Source: Pseudomonas serboccidentalis (GTDB taxonomy: Bacteria; Pseudomonadota; Gammaproteobacteria; Pseudomonadales; Pseudomonadaceae). Taken from it: a DNA stretch of 64,000 bases. The stretch covers positions 4,893,857 through 4,957,856 of the forward strand of contig NZ_CP101655.1 in NCBI RefSeq assembly GCF_028830055.1, written 5' to 3'. The notes below the pieces were generated by a model. The model saw only the letters and a list, made by a program, of their open reading frames with translations. It searched no databases and was not told the DNA's origin. Below, in pieces: positions 8,481-17,110 of the stretch; the first letter of the stretch is position 1; each line of letters starts with the position of its first letter. The position numbers were made by a program, and so were the translations under genes.

Positions 8481-9199
8481 AGGGCCAGATCCACGCAGGC
8501 TTCAGGGACGAACAAATAGCCTTTGCTGCGGATGGTCTTGATCAGGCGCGGGTGGTCGGGGTCGTCGCCGATTTTCGGGCGGATGCGCGAGATGCGCACA
8601 TCGATCGAGCGGTCCTGGCCGTCGTAGCCGATGCCGCGCAGCGCAGTGAAGATCTCTTCGCGGGACAGGATCCGCCCGGCATTCGACACCAGCAGCCAGA
8701 GCAGGTCGAATTCGGCGCTGGTCAGTTCGATACCGCTGTCGCTGAGCCAGGCTTCGCGCAACGCGTTGTCCACCACCAATGGGCCGAACTGCAGGCGGCG
8801 GCTTTTTTCCGCGACAGGCTCGGCGCTGTCACTGCGTCGCAGCAAGGCCTGGATACGCGCCAGCAACAGCCGTGGACGCACGGGCTTGCACACGTAATCG
8901 TCGGCGCCGAGGTCGAGGCCCTGAATCTGGTCGGCATCGTCAGTGCGGGCGGTGAGCATCAGGATCGGCCCGTCATAGCGATCGCGAACCTTGCGGCAGA
9001 TGCTCAGGCCGTCTTCACCGGGCAGCATCAGGTCGAGGATCACCAGGTCCGGCTGCTCCTTGATGATCCGCGCTGCCGCCAGCGCGCCGTTACCTTCGAT
9101 CTCCACGCGCAATCCATTGGCTTGCAGGTATTCGCGGGTGAGTTCGGCCAGACGCTGGTCGTCCTCGACTATCAATACCTGCCACGCTTCTTGCTCCAC
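8477..9199 (-). CDS. Response regulator, OmpR family, RstA-like
   Basis: A 240-residue regulator with phosphoacceptor D56 (DLVILDLMLPGEDG), T83 and K105 (DDYVCKP) in the receiver domain and an OmpR winged helix at the C-terminus (ELTSAEFDLLWLLV ... SIDVRISRIRPKIG ... TIRSKGYLF). The reading frame stays open to an ATG at 9445, but that extension runs through a REP-like repeat, so I place the start at GTG 9199, preceded by AGAGG. It overlaps the kinase gene 8477-8480 (GTGA). Targets are unknown; the nearest divergent gene is nrdA, 856 bp away. Confidence 0.85.
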   Translation of the reverse strand: MEQEAWQVLIVEDDQRLAELTREYLQANGLRVEIEGNGALAAARIIKEQPDLVILDLMLPGEDGLSICRKVRDRYDGPILMLTARTDDADQIQGLDLGADDYVCKPVRPRLLLARIQALLRRSDSAEPVAEKSRRLQFGPLVVDNALREAWLSDSGIELTSAEFDLLWLLVSNAGRILSREEIFTALRGIGYDGQDRSIDVRISRIRPKIGDDPDHPRLIKTIRSKGYLFVPEACVDLAL

Positions 9200-9252
9200 C
9201 GGTGACCTCTGCTTGCTGTTTTTATTAATTAAGGCAGAAACGCATTGCTCCC

Positions 9253-9333
9253 TGTAGGAGCTGCCGCAGGCTGTGATCTTTTGACCTTGCTTTTTAAAAT
9301 CAAAAGATCGCAGCCTTCGGCAGCTCCTGCACA
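9253..9333. repeat. REP-like inverted pair, family GTAGGAGCTGCCGAAGGCTGCG, slightly diverged
   Basis: Left copy TGTAGGAGCTGCCGCAGGCTG and right copy complementary to GCAGGAGCTGCCGAAGGCTGCG, with matching CTTTTGATC/GATCAAAAG-type cores. The arms differ at several positions, so this is an older copy. Confidence 0.82.
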
Positions 9334-9599
9334 GGTGTGCGGTTGCCCACAGATTCGGATCCTCCCGTCTTTTTGTCATCTTTTGGGAGGATAAGAATGG
9401 GTAAACACCGCTCGATTGTATAAACGGCGTACAGCCAGAACACAAGTCGCCAAATGCGTTCGGACAAGGCGGTTTTTTGTGATAGGGTTCGCGCCCTTAA
9501 AAATCCGCTGAAGCGTTTTTCCCGAGTGAAAAACAGTGACAAACGGTCTAGCTCAGCAGGTTCGCGGCCTACACGGGAATTCCTGGTTTCTTACACAAT

Positions 9600-9620
9600 T
9601 TACGCACAGGTTTATCCACA
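9600..9620 (+). promoter_or_regulatory. Tandem DnaA boxes upstream of nrdA
   Basis: TTATCCACA (9612-9620) is a perfect DnaA box and TTACGCACA (9600-9608) differs by one base from the TTATNCACA consensus; their starts are 12 bp apart in the same orientation. DnaA control of nrd genes is established in E. coli, so a similar coupling of dNTP supply to replication is plausible here. Confidence 0.65.
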
Positions 9621-9646
9621 GCTAGTACGTTGCAAGCCCCCTCGAA

Positions 9647-9694
9647 ACGCATTATCTTGTAGCACGGCGCAAGGAGAGACCCTACATATAGGGT
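9647..9694 (+). promoter_or_regulatory. Candidate NrdR box pair upstream of nrdA
   Basis: ACGCATTATCTTGTAG (9647-9662) and ACCCTACATATAGGGT (9679-9694) are 16-mers whose starts are 32 bp apart, i.e. about three helical turns. The paired layout with a 15-16 bp gap and an AT-rich centre resembles NrdR operators, which repress ribonucleotide reductase genes. The second box is a strong palindrome; the first is less regular. No consensus search was done. Confidence 0.5.
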
Positions 9695-10055
9695 TTTCCA
9701 ATCAAACGCCCAACCACATTTCGGACCTGAAACTCAAGCGCTTTATTGCCAGTTTCCGGTTGAACCAAGCAGGTTTTTCAAAGCCCAAACCGCACTGGCG
9801 GATGGCACCGTTTTTTAGGTTGGAAACGACCGGAACGGTACGGGTGTTGCAGTCATTACTGTCACCCTGGAAGGAATCCGGCTCGAGCCCTGGCTCGCAG
9901 CCAAAAACTTCGGCAAGGATGCGGCGTCATTAGCCTTTTTCCTACTGGTCCGAAGTTGTTATGCCCGACGCCCGTCGGTTGTAGTGCTTCGGACCAGAAC
10001 GGTGAGCACCATGATGGTGCCCAAACAAACATAGAGAATGTGGAGATCACCCCCC

Positions 10056-12950
10056 ATGCAAACCGACACAACTCGCGAGAACCCGCAGGGCACCTTGCCG
10101 CAGGCCGCCGATTCGAATTCGGATCTGGCAGCTACCGCGCCTGGTCAACTGCGCGTGATCAAGCGTAATGGCACTGTCGTTCCTTACACCGATGACAAGA
10201 TCACCGTCGCTATCACCAAAGCGTTTCTCGCAGTTGAGGGCGGCACCGCTGCCGCTTCGTCGCGAATCCACGACACCGTTGCCCGCCTGACCGAACAAGT
10301 CACCGCGACCTTCAAGCGTCGCATGCCTTCGGGCGGCACCATCCACATCGAAGAGATCCAGGACCAGGTCGAACTGGCCCTGATGCGTGCCGGCGAGCAG
10401 AAAGTCGCTCGTGACTACGTGATCTACCGTGACGGACGTTCCAAAGAACGCGCTGCCCACGCCCCGGTCGAAGCCGCCGTCAACGCGCACCCGTCGATCC
10501 GTATCACCCGTGCCGACGGCAGCCTCGCGCCGCTGGACATGGGCCGCCTGAACACCATCGTCACCGAGGCCTGCGAAGGTCTGGAAGAAGTCGACGGCGA
10601 CCTGATCCAGCGCGAAACCCTGAAGAACCTGTACGACGGCGTGGCCCTGAACGACGTCAACACCGCTCTGGTGATGACCGCGCGTACTCTGGTTGAACGT
10701 GAGCCGAACTACTCGTTCGTCACCGCCCGCCTGCTGATGGACACCCTGCGTGCCGAAGGCCTGGGCTTCCTCGAAGTGGCCGAAAGCGCCACTCACCACG
10801 AGATGGCCGACCTGTACGCCAAGGCGCTGCCGGCTTACATCGCCAAAGGTATCGAGTTCGAACTGCTGAACCCTGTGCTGGCCTCCTTCGACCTGGAAAA
10901 ACTGGGCAAGGCGATCAACCACGAGCGCGACCAGCAATTCACCTACCTGGGCCTGCAGACCCTGTACGACCGTTACTTCATCCACAAGGATGGCGTGCGT
11001 TTCGAACTGCCGCAGATTTTCTTCATGCGTGTGGCCATGGGCCTGGCAATCGAAGAGAAGCAGAAAGAAGACCGTGCGATCGAGTTCTACAACCTGCTGT
11101 CGTCCTTCGACTACATGGCTTCGACCCCGACCCTGTTCAACGCCGGCACTCTGCGTCCACAGCTGTCGAGCTGCTACCTGACCACCGTTCCGGACGACCT
11201 GTCGGGCATCTACCACGCGATCCACGACAACGCCATGTTGTCCAAATTCGCGGGCGGCCTGGGCAACGACTGGACCCCTGTTCGTGCACTGGGTTCGTAC
11301 ATCAAGGGCACCAACGGCAAGTCGCAAGGCGTGGTTCCGTTCCTGAAAGTGGTGAACGACACCGCGGTAGCCGTTAACCAGGGTGGCAAGCGCAAAGGCG
11401 CTGTCTGTGCCTACCTGGAAACCTGGCACATGGACATCGAAGAGTTCATCGAACTGCGCAAGAACACCGGTGATGATCGTCGTCGTACCCACGACATGAA
11501 CACCGCCAACTGGATCCCTGACCTGTTCATGAAGCGCGTCTTCGATGACGGCAAATGGACCCTGTTCTCGCCATCCGAAGTACCGGACCTGCACGACCTG
11601 ACCGGTAAAGCCTTCGAAGAGCGCTACGAGTACTACGAAGCCCTGACCGAGTACCCGGGCAAGGTCAAGCTGTTCAAGACCATCCAGGCCAAAGACCTGT
11701 GGCGCAAAATGCTGTCCATGCTGTTCGAAACCGGCCACCCATGGCTGACGTTCAAAGACCCGTGCAACCTGCGCAGCCCGCAGCAGCACGTCGGCGTGGT
11801 TCACAGCTCGAACCTGTGCACCGAGATCACCTTGAACACCAACAAGGACGAGATCGCTGTTTGCAACCTGGGCTCGATCAACCTGCCGAACCACATCGTG
11901 GATGGCAAGCTGGACACCGCCAAGCTGCAACGCACCGTGAACACTGCCGTGCGCATGCTCGACAACGTGATCGACATCAACTACTACTCGGTGCCGCAAG
12001 CGAAGAACTCCAACTTCAAGCACCGTCCGGTCGGTCTGGGCATCATGGGCTTCCAGGACGCGCTGTACCTGCAGCACATCCCTTACGGTTCCGACGCTGC
12101 CGTCGAGTTCGCCGACAAGTCGATGGAAGCGGTCAGCTACTACGCGATCCAGGCGTCCTGCGACCTGGCTGACGAGCGCGGCTCGTACGAGACCTTCAAC
12201 GGTTCGCTGTGGTCCAAAGGCATCCTGCCGCTGGATTCGCAACAGATCCTGATCGAGGCTCGCGGCCAGAAGTACATCGACGTTGACCTGAACGAAACCC
12301 TGGACTGGGCACCGGTTCGCGCCCGTGTACAGCAAGGCATTCGTAACTCCAACATCATGGCCATCGCACCGACCGCGACCATCGCCAACATCACTGGCGT
12401 CTCGCAGTCGATCGAACCGACCTACCAGAACCTGTATGTGAAATCGAACCTGTCGGGCGAATTCACCGTGATCAACCCGTACCTGGTTCGCGACCTCAAG
12501 GCTCGCGGTCTGTGGGACTCGGTCATGATCAACGACCTGAAGTACTACGACGGTTCGGTTCAGCAGATCGAGCGCATCCCGCAAGAACTCAAAGAGCTCT
12601 ACGCGACCGCGTTCGAAGTGGACACCAAGTGGATCGTTGACGCCGCCAGCCGTCGTCAGAAGTGGATCGACCAGGCCCAGTCGCTGAACCTGTACATCGC
12701 TGGCGCATCGGGCAAGAAGCTCGACGTGACCTACCGCATGGCCTGGTACCGTGGCCTGAAAACCACTTACTACCTCCGTGCCCTGGCCGCGACCAGCACC
12801 GAGAAGTCGACCATCAACACCGGCAAGCTGAACGCTGTTTCCAGCGGCGGCAACCACGGCGACGATTCGGTTCTGGCAGCTCCTGCCGGCCCGGCTCCAG
12901 TGCCAAAGGCTTGCGCGATCGACGAGCCGGATTGCGAAGCTTGCCAATAA
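10056..12950 (+). CDS. nrdA: Ribonucleoside-diphosphate reductase, class I, large subunit NrdA
   Basis: A 964-residue catalytic subunit that reduces ribonucleoside diphosphates to deoxy forms. Two ATP-cone modules are visible at the N-terminus (about 25-125, IKRNGTVVPYTDDKITVAI..., and 140-235, IRITRADGSLAPLDMGRL...), the double-cone layout known from P. aeruginosa NrdA, used for allosteric activity control. The barrel carries the redox cysteines (SSCYLTTVP; AVCNLGSINL), the radical-site region NLCTEITLN, and the C-terminal shuttle pair in DCEACQ. I use ATG 10056 because MQTDTTREN matches relatives; ATG 10038 would add six residues. The small radical subunit NrdB, required for activity, is not in the window. 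A strong terminator follows. Confidence 0.95.
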   Translation: MQTDTTRENPQGTLPQAADSNSDLAATAPGQLRVIKRNGTVVPYTDDKITVAITKAFLAVEGGTAAASSRIHDTVARLTEQVTATFKRRMPSGGTIHIEEIQDQVELALMRAGEQKVARDYVIYRDGRSKERAAHAPVEAAVNAHPSIRITRADGSLAPLDMGRLNTIVTEACEGLEEVDGDLIQRETLKNLYDGVALNDVNTALVMTARTLVEREPNYSFVTARLLMDTLRAEGLGFLEVAESATHHEMADLYAKALPAYIAKGIEFELLNPVLASFDLEKLGKAINHERDQQFTYLGLQTLYDRYFIHKDGVRFELPQIFFMRVAMGLAIEEKQKEDRAIEFYNLLSSFDYMASTPTLFNAGTLRPQLSSCYLTTVPDDLSGIYHAIHDNAMLSKFAGGLGNDWTPVRALGSYIKGTNGKSQGVVPFLKVVNDTAVAVNQGGKRKGAVCAYLETWHMDIEEFIELRKNTGDDRRRTHDMNTANWIPDLFMKRVFDDGKWTLFSPSEVPDLHDLTGKAFEERYEYYEALTEYPGKVKLFKTIQAKDLWRKMLSMLFETGHPWLTFKDPCNLRSPQQHVGVVHSSNLCTEITLNTNKDEIAVCNLGSINLPNHIVDGKLDTAKLQRTVNTAVRMLDNVIDINYYSVPQAKNSNFKHRPVGLGIMGFQDALYLQHIPYGSDAAVEFADKSMEAVSYYAIQASCDLADERGSYETFNGSLWSKGILPLDSQQILIEARGQKYIDVDLNETLDWAPVRARVQQGIRNSNIMAIAPTATIANITGVSQSIEPTYQNLYVKSNLSGEFTVINPYLVRDLKARGLWDSVMINDLKYYDGSVQQIERIPQELKELYATAFEVDTKWIVDAASRRQKWIDQAQSLNLYIAGASGKKLDVTYRMAWYRGLKTTYYLRALAATSTEKSTINTGKLNAVSSGGNHGDDSVLAAPAGPAPVPKACAIDEPDCEACQ

Positions 12951-12959
12951 GCTGAGCGC

Positions 12960-12981
12960 TCAGGCGTCGCGAGACGCCTGA
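12960..12981 (+). other. Short perfect hairpin after nrdA
   Basis: TCAGGCGTC-GCGA-GACGCCTGA, a 9-bp stem with a 4-base loop directly after the nrdA stop codon and before the main terminator. It has no T-run, so it may protect the 3' end rather than terminate. Confidence 0.5.
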
Positions 12982-12989
12982 TATTTCCC

Positions 12990-13042
12990 AGGCAAAAGAA
13001 ACCCCCGACAGACTTCTGGTTTGTCGGGGGTTTTCTTTTGCC
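12990..13042. terminator. Rho-independent terminator of nrdA, symmetrical
   Basis: AAAAGAAACCCCCGACA pairs with TGTCGGGGGTTTTCTTTT around a short loop. A/T runs on both sides mean it could work in both directions. Confidence 0.85.
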
Positions 13043-13084
13043 TGCAAAACACCAAAGCTCTAACGAACAGGTTTTAGCAGACAC

Positions 13085-13112
13085 AAAAAAGGCCCCTTCA
13101 CAGAAGGAGCCT
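13085..13112 (-). terminator. Terminator of the small secreted protein gene
   Basis: Read on the minus strand, GGCTCCTTC-TGTG-GAAGGGGCC followed by TTTTTT; one internal mismatch in the stem. It lies just after the stop of the gene at 13124-13321. Confidence 0.7.
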
Positions 13113-13123
13113 CTCGTCAGTGC

Positions 13124-13321
13124 TTACCGACGGCAGCCGCCGTTATTGTAAGGACCGGCAACACGAACCCAGCCGCTGGCTTGCGGAACATTGCTGCACA
13201 TAGTGCGGCCAGTCGAAGCCGACTCATAAAGCCACCAGGACGCTGGCGCAGCCTGAACAACGACAGCACCCAGCAGCAAACTTGCGGCCAAAGTCAGACC
13301 AAAACCCATACGCAGCGACAT
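13124..13321 (-). CDS. Small secreted protein of unknown function
   Basis: A 65-residue product starting at ATG 13321, which has GGAG eight bases upstream; a longer frame to 13351 lacks such a site. Residues 1-25 form a signal peptide ending in VVQAAPA. The mature part is about 40 residues, rich in W, S and G, with two cysteines (TMCSNVPQ and GGCRR) that could form one disulfide. I recognise no family. It has its own terminator and an unusually AT-rich upstream region, so it looks like an independently expressed gene. Confidence 0.65.
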   Translation of the reverse strand: MSLRMGFGLTLAASLLLGAVVVQAAPASWWLYESASTGRTMCSNVPQASGWVRVAGPYNNGGCRR

Positions 13322-13709
13322 AACGATCTCCATTTCAAATAAACGTCCCAAGTTGCCGTCGGCACAATGAACGCTTAGCGTTCATCACACTTCTCGACTC
13401 AACCAGAGCGTGCAATAAAAGTACTGCAAGCGAGTACCCAATCAATCATCAAGAGCCCTGATGAAAGAGCGCGCACCTTACATTACGAAACAACTAAAAA
13501 CAATAAATAAAACCTGGAAAGAACCGACTCTTTATTAATTAAATAGAAAAGAACACAAATAACAAACAAGCAAAACCCTACAAGATTAATTGCATACAAA
13601 TACAATGACCCACATCAATTAAACTAACTAAATCAATTCAGAGACGCAGCACAATCTTCCTTAATCACTGACAAGCTTCAAATCCTTTAACGTCTGCGTG
13701 CGCAATAAC
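13322..13709. other. AT-rich intergenic region
   Basis: About 390 bp without a gene. From about 13,440 to 13,690 the sequence is far more AT-rich than its neighbours, with runs such as CTAAAAACAATAAATAAAA and TTTATTAATTAAATAG. It separates the small secreted protein gene from the 3' end of the efflux operon. No transposase remnant or repeat border is recognisable. Confidence 0.6.
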
Positions 13710-15095
13710 CTAATGCACGAAGCCCCCACCCAGCGCCAGATACAACCCCATTCGCGCCTGCAGTCGCTCGAAGCGATTCTGTGCCAGCGAAATTTGCGCG
13801 GCACGCCGGCTCTCTTGCAGATCCAGCCACTCCTTGATACCCGTCTGCCCGCTGCGATAGCGGATCTCCGCCAACCCTTCTGCTTTCAGTGCGGCGGCCA
13901 GTGCCTGCTCACGACGCAAACCCTGCTGGGTAAACTGCACTTGTGCTGACAACGCATCTTCAACTTCCGACAGCGCGATATAAAGCCCTTGGCGGAACTC
14001 AATGATCGCCGCCTCGTAGTCAACGGCGGATATTCCAACTGTATATTTGCGAACATTCCACTGCACAAACGGCAGGTTTATACCGACCCCCAACAGACCG
14101 ACTGGATTATTGAGCACTTGACTCAACTCCCGACTACCGCCTGTTGTCAGACTGCCCGTCAGCGTAAACGTGGGATAGAAACTGGCTCGCGTTGCGTCAT
14201 AGTTCGACAATGCCTGACGCAATCGCCATTCAGCCGCCTGCAGATCCGGACGTCGGGCAACCAGATCGGCGGGCAAGCCTGCCGGGACACTCGCCAATGT
14301 TACCGAAGGCAGTTGTTCCAGTTCTGTAAAGCGGTGCTCGGGTGCCTGATCGAAAATAATCGCCAGTGCGTTGCGCGCCGCTTCAAGTTGCTGCTGATAA
14401 TCGCTGAGTACCGCACGTTGCGTAGCCAGCACCTGCTCGGCTTGCGCCTCTTCGAGCCCAGTCGCCGCGCCAGCCAGACGCTGGGACTGCACCAGCTGCA
14501 ACGTCCGCTCGGCGTACCGGATACTGTCCCGGGCCGACCGGACCAGTTCGTTGAACAGGCCGATTTGCCAATACAGGCGCGCCGTCGTGCCGACCAGGCT
14601 CAGTGCACTGGCGCGCCGATCAAAGTCAGTCGCCACTAACGCCCACTGCGCAGCATCGCGCGTACTCGCCAGCCGCCCCCACAAGTCGACTTCGTAACGC
14701 ATCGACGAGGTCGTGGAGAACCGGCGCTGGGTTGAACCGTCACGACGCAGGTTCCTGCTCCACTCCGCCCCCGTACCCACGTCCAGATCAGGCGTGATAG
14801 TGGTGCCGGTGAGCCCTGCCTGAAGCGCTGCCCGGCGCACTCTGAGGGCAGCCACAGCGAGATCGTTGTTACGCATCAGGGCGTCATCGACCAACGCATT
14901 CAGACGCGGATCACCAAATGTTTCCCACCATCGCTGCCCTGCACGTAATGAGCGGTCGTGCGTCGTGTCACCCAACCAGAAGGCCGGTGCGTGCACCTCG
15001 GGTTGACGGTACTCGCTGTGCAGCAGAGCGCCACATCCACTCAAGCACAAAGGCAGCAGCAATGCCCAAGTCCACTTGCCATTCATGCACTTCAT
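13710..15095 (-). CDS. Outer membrane efflux lipoprotein, NodT/OprM-type
   Basis: A 461-residue TolC-family channel. The N-terminus is a lipoprotein signal with lipobox LSGC (LLPLCLSGCGALL), so the mature protein is acylated and set in the outer membrane. Two repeated OEP domains follow; DLVARRPDLQAAEWRLRQA and RYRSGQTGIKEWLDLQESRR are family signature segments. It is the third gene of an operon with a MacB-type ABC transporter and a MacA-type adaptor, its start overlapping the macB stop (ATGA). Together they should form a periplasm-spanning pump. PvdRT-OpmQ and lipopeptide exporters have the same layout, so the cargo is open. Confidence 0.88.
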   Translation of the reverse strand: MKCMNGKWTWALLLPLCLSGCGALLHSEYRQPEVHAPAFWLGDTTHDRSLRAGQRWWETFGDPRLNALVDDALMRNNDLAVAALRVRRAALQAGLTGTTITPDLDVGTGAEWSRNLRRDGSTQRRFSTTSSMRYEVDLWGRLASTRDAAQWALVATDFDRRASALSLVGTTARLYWQIGLFNELVRSARDSIRYAERTLQLVQSQRLAGAATGLEEAQAEQVLATQRAVLSDYQQQLEAARNALAIIFDQAPEHRFTELEQLPSVTLASVPAGLPADLVARRPDLQAAEWRLRQALSNYDATRASFYPTFTLTGSLTTGGSRELSQVLNNPVGLLGVGINLPFVQWNVRKYTVGISAVDYEAAIIEFRQGLYIALSEVEDALSAQVQFTQQGLRREQALAAALKAEGLAEIRYRSGQTGIKEWLDLQESRRAAQISLAQNRFERLQARMGLYLALGGGFVH

Positions 15096-17110
15096 TCTCG
15101 GGACAACGCCTGAATTGGATCAAGCCGGGCGGCATTGCGCGCCGGGATATAACCGAACAACACGCCGACCAGAAGCGAACACAAACAGGCTGAAATCATT
15201 GCCAACGCCGTGAACTCCATGACGATCATCTGCACGAAGTAGCCAAACACCTGGCTGACCAGCAACGACAACAGGACGCCCAGTAAGCCACCCAACAGAC
15301 AGACCAACACCGCCTCGATCAGGAATTGCTGCAAGATGTCTGCACGTCGAGCGCCGACGGCCATGCGGATACCAATCTCCCGGGTACGCTCAGTGACCGA
15401 TACCAGCATGATATTCATCACCCCGATACCACCGACCAAGAGTGAAATGAACGCCACGGCAGAGATCAGCAGCGTCAGGGTATCCGTGGTTTTCTGCACG
15501 ATTTTCAGGATGCTGTCGCTGGAACTGAGGAAAAAATCTGCGCGCCCATGACGTGCCACCAACAATGTTTGCAGCGCTTGCTCTGCTGCAGCGCTGGCCA
15601 CCTGGTCCTTGAGCCGAACCTTGATCGAATTGAAATGGCTCTGCCCCAACAAGCGCCCCATCACCGTTGTATAAGGCAAATAGACTTGCAGGCTCGGCCC
15701 TGAAAAACCGTCATCGCGATTTTCCATGACCCCCACCACCGTGCAAGGCAGGCCGCCCACCAGGATCACTTTGCCCAGTGGTTGCTCCCAGTCCTTGAAC
15801 AGCCGTTGTCGGGTATTGTGATCAATGATCAGGGTCTGGCCACGGCGCATCACATCGCTGGCACTGAACACCGCGCCCTTGCTCATGCGGATGCCCATCA
15901 CCTGGAAGTAATCGTGGCCGACACCATTGACGGTGGCACTGACATGCAGATTGCGATAGCGAATCGTTCGGCTGCCATTGACCATCGCCGAGACGCTGTC
16001 GACCCAGGACTGCCCCTGGATGATCCGCAAATCCACAGGTTGCAAAGTCCGGATCGAGGCGGCCTGCTCATCTCCCCAGTCCTTGCCGGGATAAACATCG
16101 ATGGTATTGGTGCCCATGGCGCTGATATCGCGCAGGACTCGGGTCTGCGCCCCCTGCCCCAGCGCGACCACCGACACCACTGAGGCGATGCCGATGATGA
16201 TCCCCAGCATGGTCAGCAATGTACGCATACGATGGCTGCACAGGGAAACCCAGGCCATCTTGAAAGCCTCGCTGAAGCGACGCCAATGCACTGCCGCCGC
16301 TTCGCGCCCCTGATCTAGCGTACTTTCACCCTCCTGAGCGAGCTGCGCCGCAGGCACTTTTCGGCTGGCATTCGATTGATCCGCAACGATCCCTCCGTCA
16401 TGAATCTCGATAATCCGGTCAGCGTGCTGCGCCACCCGCAAGTCATGGGTCACGATAATAATGGTGTGGCCGCTACGGTGCAGTTCACGCAGGATGGCCA
16501 TTACCTCTTCACCACTGCGTGAGTCCAACGAGCCGGTGGGTTCGTCGGCCAGGATCACCGCGCCACCATTGATCAGCGCACGGGCAATACTGACCCGCTG
16601 CTGCTGACCACCGGAAAGCTGCCCCGGTCGATGCTGCATGCGCTGCCCCAGCCCCAGGCGTTGCAACAATGCCCTAGCCTTTTGCTGACACTCGATAAAC
16701 GACTGGTCGGCGTAAATGGCCGGCACCTGGACGTTGGCCTCGGCGCTCAAATGCGACAGCAAATGAAAGCGCTGGAAAATGAACCCGAAATGCTCACGAC
16801 GTAATGTCGCCAGTTCATCGCTGCTCATACCGGCCATATCGACACCGTTGATACAGTAGCGACCGGCAGAGGGACGATCCAGGCAGCCGAGGATATTCAT
16901 CAGGCTGGATTTTCCGGAGCCGGACGGCCCGATAATCGCCACCATTTCACCAGCGGCAATGGTCAGATTCACGTCGCGCAGCACATGAGTCCTGGCCTCG
17001 CCATCGGCGAACCAGCGCTGCACGCCCTCAAGGGTTAGCAACTGCGTAACCGGCAGAGCCTCTTGCGCGGGTTTTGGTGTCAAGTCGCAAAGATCATTGG
17101 CGCTGCTCAT
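15092..17110 (-). CDS. macB: MacB-type ABC transporter, ATP-binding/permease fusion
   Basis: A 672-residue fusion of an N-terminal ABC ATPase and a C-terminal FtsX-like permease. Walker A is GPSGSGKS (about 57-64), the ABC signature LSGGQQQR, Walker B VILADEPTGSLD. After a linker, TM1 (LLTMLGIIIGIASVVSVVALG) is followed by a large periplasmic domain (about 310-540) and three more TM helices, including VGGIGVMNIMLVSVTERTRE. MacB proteins do not transport across the inner membrane but drive export of periplasmic substrates through the outer channel. It is coupled by 4-base overlaps to both neighbours. In Pseudomonas, close relatives are PvdT (pyoverdine recycling) and lipopeptide exporters; no biosynthetic genes are seen here to decide. 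Confidence 0.9.
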   Translation of the reverse strand: MSSANDLCDLTPKPAQEALPVTQLLTLEGVQRWFADGEARTHVLRDVNLTIAAGEMVAIIGPSGSGKSSLMNILGCLDRPSAGRYCINGVDMAGMSSDELATLRREHFGFIFQRFHLLSHLSAEANVQVPAIYADQSFIECQQKARALLQRLGLGQRMQHRPGQLSGGQQQRVSIARALINGGAVILADEPTGSLDSRSGEEVMAILRELHRSGHTIIIVTHDLRVAQHADRIIEIHDGGIVADQSNASRKVPAAQLAQEGESTLDQGREAAAVHWRRFSEAFKMAWVSLCSHRMRTLLTMLGIIIGIASVVSVVALGQGAQTRVLRDISAMGTNTIDVYPGKDWGDEQAASIRTLQPVDLRIIQGQSWVDSVSAMVNGSRTIRYRNLHVSATVNGVGHDYFQVMGIRMSKGAVFSASDVMRRGQTLIIDHNTRQRLFKDWEQPLGKVILVGGLPCTVVGVMENRDDGFSGPSLQVYLPYTTVMGRLLGQSHFNSIKVRLKDQVASAAAEQALQTLLVARHGRADFFLSSSDSILKIVQKTTDTLTLLISAVAFISLLVGGIGVMNIMLVSVTERTREIGIRMAVGARRADILQQFLIEAVLVCLLGGLLGVLLSLLVSQVFGYFVQMIVMEFTALAMISACLCSLLVGVLFGYIPARNAARLDPIQALSRE

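Larger units (their letters stand above)
9200..10055. other. Long non-coding region between the RstA-like gene and nrdA
   Basis: No reliable gene is seen in these 856 bp; the open frame at 9454-9933 (+) has no family resemblance. The region holds a REP-like pair (9253-9333), a 7-bp-stem inverted repeat TCCTCCC...GGGAGGA (about 9360-9393), two DnaA-box-like 9-mers (9600-9620), and a candidate NrdR box pair (9647-9694). From there to the nrdA start is a leader of about 360 bp with local hairpins (for example GGTGAGCACC-ATGATGGTGCCC near 10000-10022). Confidence 0.6.

Noticed and set aside
9454..9933. 159-codon plus-strand open frame upstream of nrdA
   Set aside because: It runs through the DnaA boxes and NrdR-like sites, lacks a ribosome-binding site and shows no protein-like features.
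10047..12947. 966-codon minus-strand open frame opposite nrdA
   Set aside because: Very long but fully antisense to nrdA; long shadow frames are common in highly biased GC-rich genes and the product has no recognisable motif.
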